Source: an uncultured Bacteroidota bacterium (lineage in GTDB: Bacteria; Bacteroidota; Bacteroidia; Chitinophagales; Chitinophagaceae). Taken from it: a DNA stretch of 10,315 bases. Shown piece by piece: positions 1-6,232 of the stretch (position 1 is the first letter of the stretch; every line of letters begins with the position of its first letter). The stretch is taken from contig CAIYVS010000602.1 of assembly GCA_903929655.1 (NCBI GenBank), forward strand, positions 1 to 10,315, written 5' to 3'. The notes under the pieces were generated by a model. It had not been told where the DNA came from and did no database searches. It was given only the letters and a program-made list of their open reading frames with translations. The translations under genes and the position numbers were made by a program.

Positions 1-2
1 AC

Positions 3-185
3 CTGGTATGGGATACAGGCGATCTTTTTAATAAGCGGCAGCCAGAAATAGTAATATCATATGACAATGTAATTAACTTAAAGCCCGGCTGGGAAAATGT
101 AATAGACTTTGTGCCGGAGCAGAAACAAAAAGCACCAGCATCGCTAAAAACGGGTCCTAAAACAGATAAAATCAAACCTAAATAA
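3..185 (+). CDS. C-terminal 60 residues of an unrecognised protein (5' end outside the window)
   Basis: An open frame runs from the left edge to a TAA at 183-185, 30 bases before the peptidase start and on the same strand. The visible part reads LVWDTGDLFNKRQPEIVISY at its start, then a short mixed stretch (NLKPGWENVIDFVPEQ), then a Lys/Pro-rich tail of about 20 residues ending KIKPK. The basic, low-complexity tail is typical of a disordered C-terminus. I do not recognise the family, and no catalytic or binding motif can be named from this fragment. Codon use and the absence of stops support real coding. The short gap to the next gene allows cotranscription, but no promoter could be placed either way. 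Confidence 0.6.
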   Translation: MVWDTGDLFNKRQPEIVISYDNVINLKPGWENVIDFVPEQKQKAPASLKTGPKTDKIKPK

Positions 186-215
186 GTATTTTACGCCTAC
201 AATTTAAATAACAGT

Positions 216-2219
216 ATGAAACGATTAATCTTATTATTCTTATTACTCAGCTCCTTCAGCATCTTCGCGCAAGACCATATGACCCCGGAATTACTCTGGA
301 GCCTCAGGCGCGTTAATCCTGAATGTATAAGTAAAGACGGAAAACATGTCTATTATTCTTCGAAGAAGATGGACTGGAAAACAGAAAAAAGCACTACAGA
401 TCATTATATCACAGACCTTTCTGGTACCACACGCAAACCATACATCGGAGATGGTAAGGTAATTGTCCAAAGATCAAAGACTGCCTGGTATGCAATGGAT
501 AACTATAATTTATACAAAAGCACAGATGAAGGCATTCATTGGGAGGCTGTGTATAATGGCTTGACAGATGCAGAGAATGTATGGGTATCTCCAAACGGAA
601 AATACATCGCCTTTTCAAAAAAAGTATTGATAAAACCAACCATGGGCAGCGACATCTATCCCGATCTGCCCAAAACAACAGCACAAATATATACAGACCT
701 CAATGATCGCCACTGGGATACCTGGGAAGACGGGAAGAACTCACACATATTCATCGTACCCGCAAAAGGTGGTCTCACAAAAGATATTATGTTGAACGAA
801 CCATACGATGTACCGCTCAAGCCATTTGGCGGCGCAGAAGACCTTGTGTGGTCACCCAATAGCAAAGGCCTTGTATATGTATGTAAAAAGAAAGCAGGCA
901 AAGAATACGCTACCAGCACCAATACAGACCTCTACTACTATGATTTAGCTACTGGCACTACCACCAACTGGACCTCCGGCATGTTAGGTTACGATATGCA
1001 GCCCTCATTCTCTCCAGATGGCAAGCACATTGCCTGGATCAGCATGGCCCGCGATGGTTTTGAAGCCGATAAAACAGATATCTGTGTAATGGACCTGGCC
1101 AAAGGCAACATGACAAAATACAACCTCACCGAGAATTGGGATGAAGCAGCCGGGGGATTTAGCTGGAGCAATAACAACAGTAAAATATTCTTTACAGCAG
1201 CACACAGGGGCACAGAACAATTATTTGAAGTAAATGTTACAAAAGATAATCCTTCAGTACACAAAATAACAAACGGGCAATTTGATATAAACGGTATAGT
1301 AGGCCAGTCAGGAAAAACACTGGTCGTTACCCGTTGCGATATGAACCATGCCACCGAACTATACGCTGTAAATACATCTAATGGCAGCATGCATGCTATC
1401 ACCCACGAAAATGATGATACCTACAATTCCATAAAGCTCAGCACCGTAAAAATGAGGACCGTAACCACCAGCGATGGCCAGGACATGGGCGTATGGGTTA
1501 TTTATCCGCCCGATTTTGATCCCGCTAAAAAATATCCAACCCTTTTATATTGCCAGGGAGGTCCCCAGTCCGCACTATCTCAGTTCTACAGCATCCGTTG
1601 GAACTTCCAGGTAATGGCAGCCCAGGGATATATCATCGTAGCACCCAATCGCCGGGGTATGCCCGGCTGGGGTGTGAAATGGAATGCGGAAATAAGTAAA
1701 GACTGGGGTGGACAACCCATGCAGGACTACCTGGCAGCTATTGACAATGTAAGCCAGGAACCTTATGTAGATAAAGACCGCTTAGGCTGCATAGGCGCAA
1801 GTTATGGTGGCTATAGTGTTTATATGCTTGCCGGTATGCATAATGGCCGTTTTAAAACTTTTATTGCACACGATGGCCTCTTCGATCTCAAAAGCTGGTA
1901 TGGCACTACAGAAGAACTTTGGTTTGCAAATTGGGATTTAGGCGGTCCATATTGGGCCAAACCCCAGCCACCAAGTTACCAGAAATTCGACCCCAGCAAT
2001 TTTGTTGATAAATGGACAGCACCTATCATGATCGTACAGGGAGGTATAGATTACCGTGTTCCTTTTGAGCAAGGTCATGAAGCCTTCCAGGCAGCCCGCC
2101 TTCGTGGCATAAAAACCAAGTTCCTCTACTTCCCCAATGAGAACCATTGGGTGCTCCATCCGCAGAATGGCATAACATGGCAACGCGAATTTTTTAAATG
2201 GTTAAAAGAAACATTATAA
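216..2219 (+). CDS. dpp5: Secreted S9 family serine peptidase, dipeptidyl-peptidase 5 (DPP5)-like
   Basis: This 667-residue protein is predicted to remove dipeptides from peptide N-termini in the periplasm, supplying amino acids for growth. Residues 1-19 form a signal peptide (MKRLILLFLLLSSFSIFAQ). Residues about 22-400 resemble the S9 N-terminal beta-propeller, opening with TPELLW and showing WSPN and FSPDGKH blade motifs. The C-terminal alpha/beta-hydrolase domain contains YCQGGPQS, then the nucleophile motif GASYGGYS with Ser529, then Asp612 in GGIDYRVP and His644 in NENHWVLHPQN, so the triad is complete. WFANWDLGGPYW and the final ENHWVL...F..WL pattern match, from memory, Porphyromonas gingivalis DPP5, which is of similar length. 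Another S9 subfamily member such as an acylaminoacyl peptidase is less likely. The start is the only ATG giving the signal peptide; there is no clear Shine-Dalgarno, as is usual in Bacteroidota. A terminator follows directly. Confidence 0.9.
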   Translation: MKRLILLFLLLSSFSIFAQDHMTPELLWSLRRVNPECISKDGKHVYYSSKKMDWKTEKSTTDHYITDLSGTTRKPYIGDGKVIVQRSKTAWYAMDNYNLYKSTDEGIHWEAVYNGLTDAENVWVSPNGKYIAFSKKVLIKPTMGSDIYPDLPKTTAQIYTDLNDRHWDTWEDGKNSHIFIVPAKGGLTKDIMLNEPYDVPLKPFGGAEDLVWSPNSKGLVYVCKKKAGKEYATSTNTDLYYYDLATGTTTNWTSGMLGYDMQPSFSPDGKHIAWISMARDGFEADKTDICVMDLAKGNMTKYNLTENWDEAAGGFSWSNNNSKIFFTAAHRGTEQLFEVNVTKDNPSVHKITNGQFDINGIVGQSGKTLVVTRCDMNHATELYAVNTSNGSMHAITHENDDTYNSIKLSTVKMRTVTTSDGQDMGVWVIYPPDFDPAKKYPTLLYCQGGPQSALSQFYSIRWNFQVMAAQGYIIVAPNRRGMPGWGVKWNAEISKDWGGQPMQDYLAAIDNVSQEPYVDKDRLGCIGASYGGYSVYMLAGMHNGRFKTFIAHDGLFDLKSWYGTTEELWFANWDLGGPYWAKPQPPSYQKFDPSNFVDKWTAPIMIVQGGIDYRVPFEQGHEAFQAARLRGIKTKFLYFPNENHWVLHPQNGITWQREFFKWLKETL

Positions 2220-2224
2220 TTATG

Positions 2225-2261
2225 AAGCGTCAGTATGCCTTTTCGGCATCAGACGCTTTTT
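2225..2261 (+). terminator. Intrinsic terminator of the S9 peptidase gene
   Basis: AAGCGTC (2225-2231) pairs with GACGCTT (2252-2258). Inside, ATGCC pairs with GGCAT across a small T-rich loop, with a short asymmetric bulge between the two stems. The outer stem runs into a TTTTT tract (2257-2261). It begins 5 bases after the TAA stop, so the peptidase transcript probably ends here and the haem-protein gene has its own promoter. Confidence 0.75.
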
Positions 2262-2290
2262 AAATAAGGAATACACTTTTAAAATATTTT

Positions 2291-2764
2291 ATGATAAAGA
2301 AAATATTGCTCGTTCTCCTGGCTACGATAATTATTATCCAGTTCATTCGCCCCGCGAAAAATATTGCCAGCCCCAATCCAGCGCAGGACATTTCAACAGT
2401 CTACCCTGTGCCCGATAGTGTACATAAAATACTGCTTAAGGCATGCTATGATTGTCATAGTGATAATACCCGCTATCCCTGGTATTCGACCCTCCAGCCT
2501 GTCTATTGGTGGATGAACAACCATATTCAGGAGGGCAAAAGACATCTTAATTTCGATGAGTTTGCAAGCCAAACTCCAGAGAAAAAAGCAAAATGGATCA
2601 GGCATATATATGAGCAGGTAGACAGCAATGAAATGCCCCTGGATAGCTATACCTGGATACATAAAGATGCTATACTTTCAAACGAAGAAAAAGCAACAGT
2701 CAGCAATTGGGCAAAGGCAATATATGCCCAGATACCAGATAGCCTTAAAAAGAAAAAGAAATAA
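2291..2764 (+). CDS. Small membrane-anchored haem-binding domain protein (single CxxCH)
   Basis: This 157-residue protein starts with a hydrophobic stretch (residues 4-18, KILLVLLATIIIIQF) that acts as an uncleaved anchor or a signal peptide, so the rest lies in the periplasm. Residues 52-56 are CYDCH, a c-type haem attachment motif, followed by SDNTRYPWYS. This is the pattern of the Pfam haem-binding domain (Haem_bd) found in many Bacteroidota proteins. Met115 in NEMPLDSY is a plausible second axial ligand. The family is short and single-domain, and this length is normal. The C-terminus is a lysine run. A role in electron transfer or haem handling is inferred from the motif only; no substrate or partner is visible. 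It sits between a terminator and exodeoxyribonuclease III, which gives no functional clue. Confidence 0.85.
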   Translation: MIKKILLVLLATIIIIQFIRPAKNIASPNPAQDISTVYPVPDSVHKILLKACYDCHSDNTRYPWYSTLQPVYWWMNNHIQEGKRHLNFDEFASQTPEKKAKWIRHIYEQVDSNEMPLDSYTWIHKDAILSNEEKATVSNWAKAIYAQIPDSLKKKKK

Positions 2765-2782
2765 TGAGGCGCTCATTTTTTT
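2763..2782 (+). terminator. Weak candidate terminator between the haem-protein gene and xth
   Basis: AATGAG (2763-2768) pairs with CTCATT (2772-2777) around a GCG loop and is followed by a run of T. The stem is only six pairs and AT-rich, so it may not stop transcription efficiently. The T-rich stretch continues to the xth start. Confidence 0.35.
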
Positions 2783-2812
2783 GATTTTTGACTTTTAACT
2801 TTTTACTTAATT

Positions 2813-3577
2813 ATGCGTATCATATCATACAACGTAAACGGTGTAAGAAGCGCCATCAAAAAAGGCCTCATAGACTGGTTGAAAACTAATCCCACAGATA
2901 TTATCTGCCTTCAGGAGATCAAAGCCGACAGGGCAGATATCCCATCAGAACTGTTTGAAGAACTGGGCTTCCATTGCTATTGGTACTCAGCCCAGAAGAA
3001 AGGATACAGCGGCGTTGCCATTCTTAGCAAAGTAAAACCCGACCAGGTGCAGTATGGCAATGGCATTATGCAAAGTGATGCGGAGGGTAGGGTGATACGC
3101 GCCGATTTTGGAGATGTAAGCCTTATCAATGCCTACTACCCAAGCGGCACCAGCGGAGATGAACGTCAAACATACAAATACCAATGGCTGGATGAATTTC
3201 ACGATTACCTCATTCAGCTTCGCAAAACACGCCCCAAACTAATCGTAACGGGCGACTACAATATTTGCCACAAAGCCATCGACATTCATGACCCTATTGG
3301 TAACAAAAAAAGCTCAGGATTCCTGCCCGAAGAGCGCTTATGGATGGATAAATTTTTTGATTCCGGTTTTGTAGATTCCTTCCGCTTCTTTAATCCGCAA
3401 CCACATCAATATACCTGGTGGAGTTTAAGAGCAGCATCCCGCGAACGGAACAAAGGCTGGCGCATAGACTATATCAACGTTACAGAACCCCTGAAAACAG
3501 CTCTGAAAGACGCTGCCATTTACCCCGACGTAAAACACTCAGACCACTGCCCCGTGTACCTGGAAATTGCTGTTTGA
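2813..3577 (+). CDS. xth: Exodeoxyribonuclease III (AP endonuclease, Xth/ExoA family)
   Basis: This 254-residue cytoplasmic enzyme cleaves DNA 5' of abasic sites and degrades duplex DNA 3' to 5' in base excision repair, using a divalent metal. It starts MRIISYNVNGVR with metal-site Asn7, followed by LQEIKAD with Glu35 (metal ligand) and NAYYPSG with Tyr108. TGDYNICH supplies Asp148 and Asn150. RIDY supplies Asp219, and the C-terminal SDHCPV holds Asp244 and the catalytic His245. All residues expected for the exonuclease-endonuclease-phosphatase fold are present, and the length is normal for the family. The ATG start lies immediately before the conserved first beta-strand, so no other start fits. 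The gene ends with TGA, which shows that TGA serves as a stop in this genome. It is 48 bases downstream of the haem-protein gene and may share its transcript. Confidence 0.95.
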   Translation: MRIISYNVNGVRSAIKKGLIDWLKTNPTDIICLQEIKADRADIPSELFEELGFHCYWYSAQKKGYSGVAILSKVKPDQVQYGNGIMQSDAEGRVIRADFGDVSLINAYYPSGTSGDERQTYKYQWLDEFHDYLIQLRKTRPKLIVTGDYNICHKAIDIHDPIGNKKSSGFLPEERLWMDKFFDSGFVDSFRFFNPQPHQYTWWSLRAASRERNKGWRIDYINVTEPLKTALKDAAIYPDVKHSDHCPVYLEIAV

Positions 3578-3586
3578 TATTCAATT

Positions 3587-3602
3587 GGTGTTCAATAACA
3601 CC
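3587..3602 (+). other. Small hairpin after xth
   Basis: GGTGTT (3587-3592) and AACACC (3597-3602) form a six-pair stem with a CAAT loop, 10 bases after the xth stop. The following bases are pyrimidine-rich but not a T tract, so it is a poor intrinsic terminator. It may still protect or end the xth message. Confidence 0.3.
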
Positions 3603-3610
3603 TCCCTCTC

Positions 3611-3663
3611 CTTTGTTATACTGAGCTTGTCGAAGTAGGGTCGGTCTGCCTGCCGGTAGGCAG
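3611..3663. repeat. Intergenic repeat-like element with a GC-rich palindrome
   Basis: Between the convergent xth and CAP genes lies CTGAGCTTGTCGAAG (3621-3635). I recall this motif as a very common dispersed intergenic sequence in Bacteroidota and other phyla. It is followed by CTGCCTGCCGGTAGGCAG (3646-3663), an 18-base palindrome with one G-T mismatch. The second part is also of a kind seen dispersed in related genomes. Only one copy of each is in this window, so repeat status rests on recollection, not on the sequence. It could also fold as a bidirectional transcript end. Confidence 0.45.
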
Positions 3664-3675
3664 GGGCTGAGGGTT

Positions 3676-4143
3676 CTACTTATTCAACACAAAGATCTGC
3701 GTAAAATATAAAGCCCCGTTTTTGTCTTTTGCTATCCCGACTCCCGTAAGATTGTAATTGCCCTCAATATTCTTTCTGTGCATTTTACTGTCAAGCCACA
3801 TCTTTACAACCTCTTTTGCATCCACATCACCTAGTGCCACATTCTCTGCAGTAGCTGTAATATGATCTGTTTTTTTTGAAATTGCTTTCATCCTGTCGTC
3901 ATAACCACTATGCCCGAAGGGTATATTATCATTTGCCATATTGCGGCTATGCTTTTCTGCTATCTCCGATATCCGCTCATCCATTTGCAGTTTAGGCAGT
4001 CCCATTTCTGTGCGATGCTTATTAATATATACTAGTACCTCATCAGCCATTTTACTTTTATTCTGTGCTTGCGATACGAATGCACCGGCAACACAAAACC
4101 ATATTATTAAAAACAAATACCGGCTTATCTTTTCGGCTCTCAT
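3676..4143 (-). CDS. Secreted CAP (SCP/PR-1, YkwD-like) domain protein
   Basis: With the ATG at 4141-4143 the product has 155 residues. It opens MRAEKISRYL and continues into a hydrophobic segment ending FVSQAQ, a clear signal peptide (about residues 1-27). The rest is a single CAP domain: Val/Tyr-rich helix with NKHRTEMGLPKL, EKHSRNMA (His64), FGHSGYDDRM (His78), AENVALG (Glu100), W..S..HRKNI (His122) and GVGIA near the end. The CAP histidine/glutamate cavity residues are therefore present. Bacterial CAP proteins are extracytoplasmic; their activity is mostly unknown, so I give no reaction. An upstream in-frame ATG at 4161 and a TTG at 4182 would only add residues before the signal peptide. 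A candidate -7 element at 4180-4187 overlaps the TTG, which argues against that start. The gene is convergent with xth and divergent from the T9SS protein gene. Confidence 0.85.
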   Translation of the reverse strand: MRAEKISRYLFLIIWFCVAGAFVSQAQNKSKMADEVLVYINKHRTEMGLPKLQMDERISEIAEKHSRNMANDNIPFGHSGYDDRMKAISKKTDHITATAENVALGDVDAKEVVKMWLDSKMHRKNIEGNYNLTGVGIAKDKNGALYFTQIFVLNK

Positions 4144-4179
4144 AAAACGCAATGTCAGCATATTTGGTAAAGATAGTAC

Positions 4180-4187
4180 CAAAACTA
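4180..4187 (-). promoter_or_regulatory. Candidate Bacteroidota -7 promoter element for the CAP gene
   Basis: Read on the minus strand this is TAGTTTTG, an exact match to the TAnnTTTG consensus used by the Bacteroidota primary sigma factor. It is about 37 bases ahead of the ATG at 4143. No convincing TTTG -33 element is seen at the expected distance, so this is a motif match only. Confidence 0.35.
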
Positions 4188-4395
4188 TCCTTCGGCGCTT
4201 TATTGCTCATAACTTATTCTCCTGTTATATAAACTTCACTGTATGTTCGTTCTTATTATAAAATATATTCCTGAAAACCTGAAATGACGACGTTAACCAT
4301 CGTACGGCCCACGTTCACCTGAATAATGCTTACGATAACCAAGTTTCCTTTTTCTCCCTGAATCAAGTTTCGATCTTCATAAAAAAATACACCGT
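4188..4395. other. Divergent intergenic region between the CAP and T9SS cargo genes
   Basis: The region must hold the start signals for the rightward 4396 gene. It is AT-rich at both ends with a more GC-rich centre (about 4285-4320). I found no TAnnTTTG match ahead of the rightward gene, no RNA gene and no open frame worth reporting. Confidence 0.4.
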
Positions 4396-6123
4396 ATGAA
4401 ACAGATTTTTAAACGAACATTAGTTATTGCAGCATTTGCAATGTATTCTCAGGCAGGTTTTGCCCAAAACTCAGATGAACACTATTTCAACCAGGATGCT
4501 CAAAATGTAGGTATTGAGTATTTATCAGGAGGAGGCTACATTCTGTCAGGTAATACTTTCCCAAACGTCATCAATGGCTGGAGCAACCTGGACGTTAATG
4601 GCTATCCTAACGGGAGGATACAGCTGAAAAAAATTGACAACAGCTTAAACTCTCAATGGTTCAAAACCTATGTAACACTTACAGAACAAACTGCTGTGTT
4701 AACCCACCAATGTACGCATCTTGCTGTGAGCTTTACCTGCGGTTATGCAAAACAAACTGCCAACGGAGGCTATATCATTTGCGGCAATGTATCTTCGGAC
4801 GGTGAAAGCGGAGGAGGTTGTAATGAACCTACCTATCACAACATATTCCTTTTAAGGACAGACGCCAGCGGGAACGTAATCTGGTATAAAAGGTACAGCA
4901 CTACAGGTATGCTGTGGAGTGTAACCGAAACATCTAATGGCAACTTTATTGCCTGTGGTTACCAGGGTAATAGTGCCATGATCTGTAATTCCCTTATTAT
5001 TTGTACAGACGCCAATGGTAACCTTACATGGTCAAAAAATACGCTTACACAATCCTACTGGGACCCTGCTACAATTGTGTCTTCTGATTACAAACAAATT
5101 ATACCGTTTGGTAGTGGCAGGTATGCCTTAGTTGGTATTGCCAATACATTTGATGAAGAATGGGGTGGAACGCTGATCACAATAGTTGATGATGCAGCTA
5201 ATTTTTATCAGAATGTTATAATGGATAACGAAGCCCAGGGCCTTACACTTATAGGGGAAGGTCTTGCAGATGCACATGACGGAGATTTAGCCATAACAGG
5301 CCTTTCAGGTGTACCTTGTACAAACGGCGGGCAATTGATGGTAGCCAAACTTGAGCCCTACACAATGACTGTTAAATTCCTTAAATATTACAATAACCCA
5401 TACAGCATTTCTTATGGTTATTCTGTAACTGTTCCGCAAAGCAATAAAATATCGGTTACGGGCTATGATTATTTTCACAATGATGCCTTATATGCTGAAA
5501 CTGATTTTACAGGAAATCTGAGCCGTTATGTTGATTTTAAAAGCTTTCCAAGTTCAGGTGGAATGTCTATTACCACTAATCCAGTATCCGGCTTGCCTGT
5601 GTTTTCAGGCGTTTATTTCACAGGGATTGACGCTGCAACATTTGTTGTAGAAGATAATGTAGGTCATGATTGTGATTCAGACACCGTATTAAATCAAAAT
5701 ACGCCACCTTACATAACGTATTATCCTGCAACGCAGAATGCAGGCCTTGTGCAAATTAATGATGATGCTGTAGCATATAATTTGAATGATAATCAAATGC
5801 TTGCATGTGGCATCAACCCGGGACCACCACCGCCAACAAGAAGGGTACCTAACGCCGCAAATGCAGCCACAGGTACTTCCGCTATCGTACTTTTCCCTAA
5901 TCCTGCAGATAACAAGTTAAGCGTGGATTTAGGCATTAACAATTTCAATGGTGCAGAACTCAGCATAAGCGACATTATGGGCAGGGTAGTTGCTAAAGAA
6001 AATATCAACACTACCGCTTCAAAAATGGATATAGATGTTTCAAATCTGCTGCATGGAGTTTACATACTTAGCATAAAAGACAGCAAGGGAAATATCAGCC
6101 GCGCCAACTTCCAGAAAAATTAA
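4396..6123 (+). CDS. T9SS type A sorting domain protein with a propeller-like N-terminal region
   Basis: This 575-residue protein has a signal peptide (residues 1-24, ending YSQAGFAQ) and a C-terminal T9SS sorting domain of about 78 residues. That domain starts at IVLFPNPADNK (FPNP at 500-503) and continues with ISDIMGRVV and LLHGVYILSI. It is therefore predicted to cross the inner membrane by Sec and the outer membrane by the type IX system, then be released or attached at the cell surface. The region between carries recurring GG-Y-I-x-x-GN motifs (about residues 46, 124 and 183) and paired phrases such as LLRTDASGNVIW and IICTDANGNLTW, typical of irregular beta-propeller repeats in Bacteroidota secreted proteins. 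Several cysteines (106, 115, 129, 142, 187, 197, 203) could form disulfides. A Pro-rich linker (PGPPPPTRR) precedes the sorting domain. I see no catalytic motif, so binding or adhesion is only a guess. Confidence 0.85.
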   Translation: MKQIFKRTLVIAAFAMYSQAGFAQNSDEHYFNQDAQNVGIEYLSGGGYILSGNTFPNVINGWSNLDVNGYPNGRIQLKKIDNSLNSQWFKTYVTLTEQTAVLTHQCTHLAVSFTCGYAKQTANGGYIICGNVSSDGESGGGCNEPTYHNIFLLRTDASGNVIWYKRYSTTGMLWSVTETSNGNFIACGYQGNSAMICNSLIICTDANGNLTWSKNTLTQSYWDPATIVSSDYKQIIPFGSGRYALVGIANTFDEEWGGTLITIVDDAANFYQNVIMDNEAQGLTLIGEGLADAHDGDLAITGLSGVPCTNGGQLMVAKLEPYTMTVKFLKYYNNPYSISYGYSVTVPQSNKISVTGYDYFHNDALYAETDFTGNLSRYVDFKSFPSSGGMSITTNPVSGLPVFSGVYFTGIDAATFVVEDNVGHDCDSDTVLNQNTPPYITYYPATQNAGLVQINDDAVAYNLNDNQMLACGINPGPPPPTRRVPNAANAATGTSAIVLFPNPADNKLSVDLGINNFNGAELSISDIMGRVVAKENINTTASKMDIDVSNLLHGVYILSIKDSKGNISRANFQKN

Positions 6124-6138
6124 TTTTAATATTCTTTT

Positions 6139-6173
6139 TAAAGGGCTGCCAGAGAGGCGGCCCTTTTATTTTT
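6139..6173 (+). terminator. Intrinsic terminator of the 4396-6123 gene
   Basis: AAAGGGCTGCC (6140-6150) pairs with GGCGGCCCTTT (6156-6166) through eleven pairs including one U-G, around an AGAGA loop. It is followed by a T-rich tract (6164-6173). It lies 16 bases after the stop codon. On the other strand no T tract follows the stem, so it serves mainly the rightward gene. Confidence 0.8.
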
Positions 6174-6232
6174 GCAAAAAGCTTAATACAAGTAACACCA
6201 CCATCTCATTCAAGTAGGGCAGGCTAGCGGTT

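Noticed and set aside
409..684. Minus-strand frames inside the S9 peptidase gene
   Set aside because: They lie within a gene with a full catalytic triad on the plus strand and have no recognisable domain.
4144..4182. Longer CAP protein starting at the TTG at 4182
   Set aside because: The extra residues precede a good signal peptide, the codon is a rare start, and it overlaps the candidate -7 promoter element.
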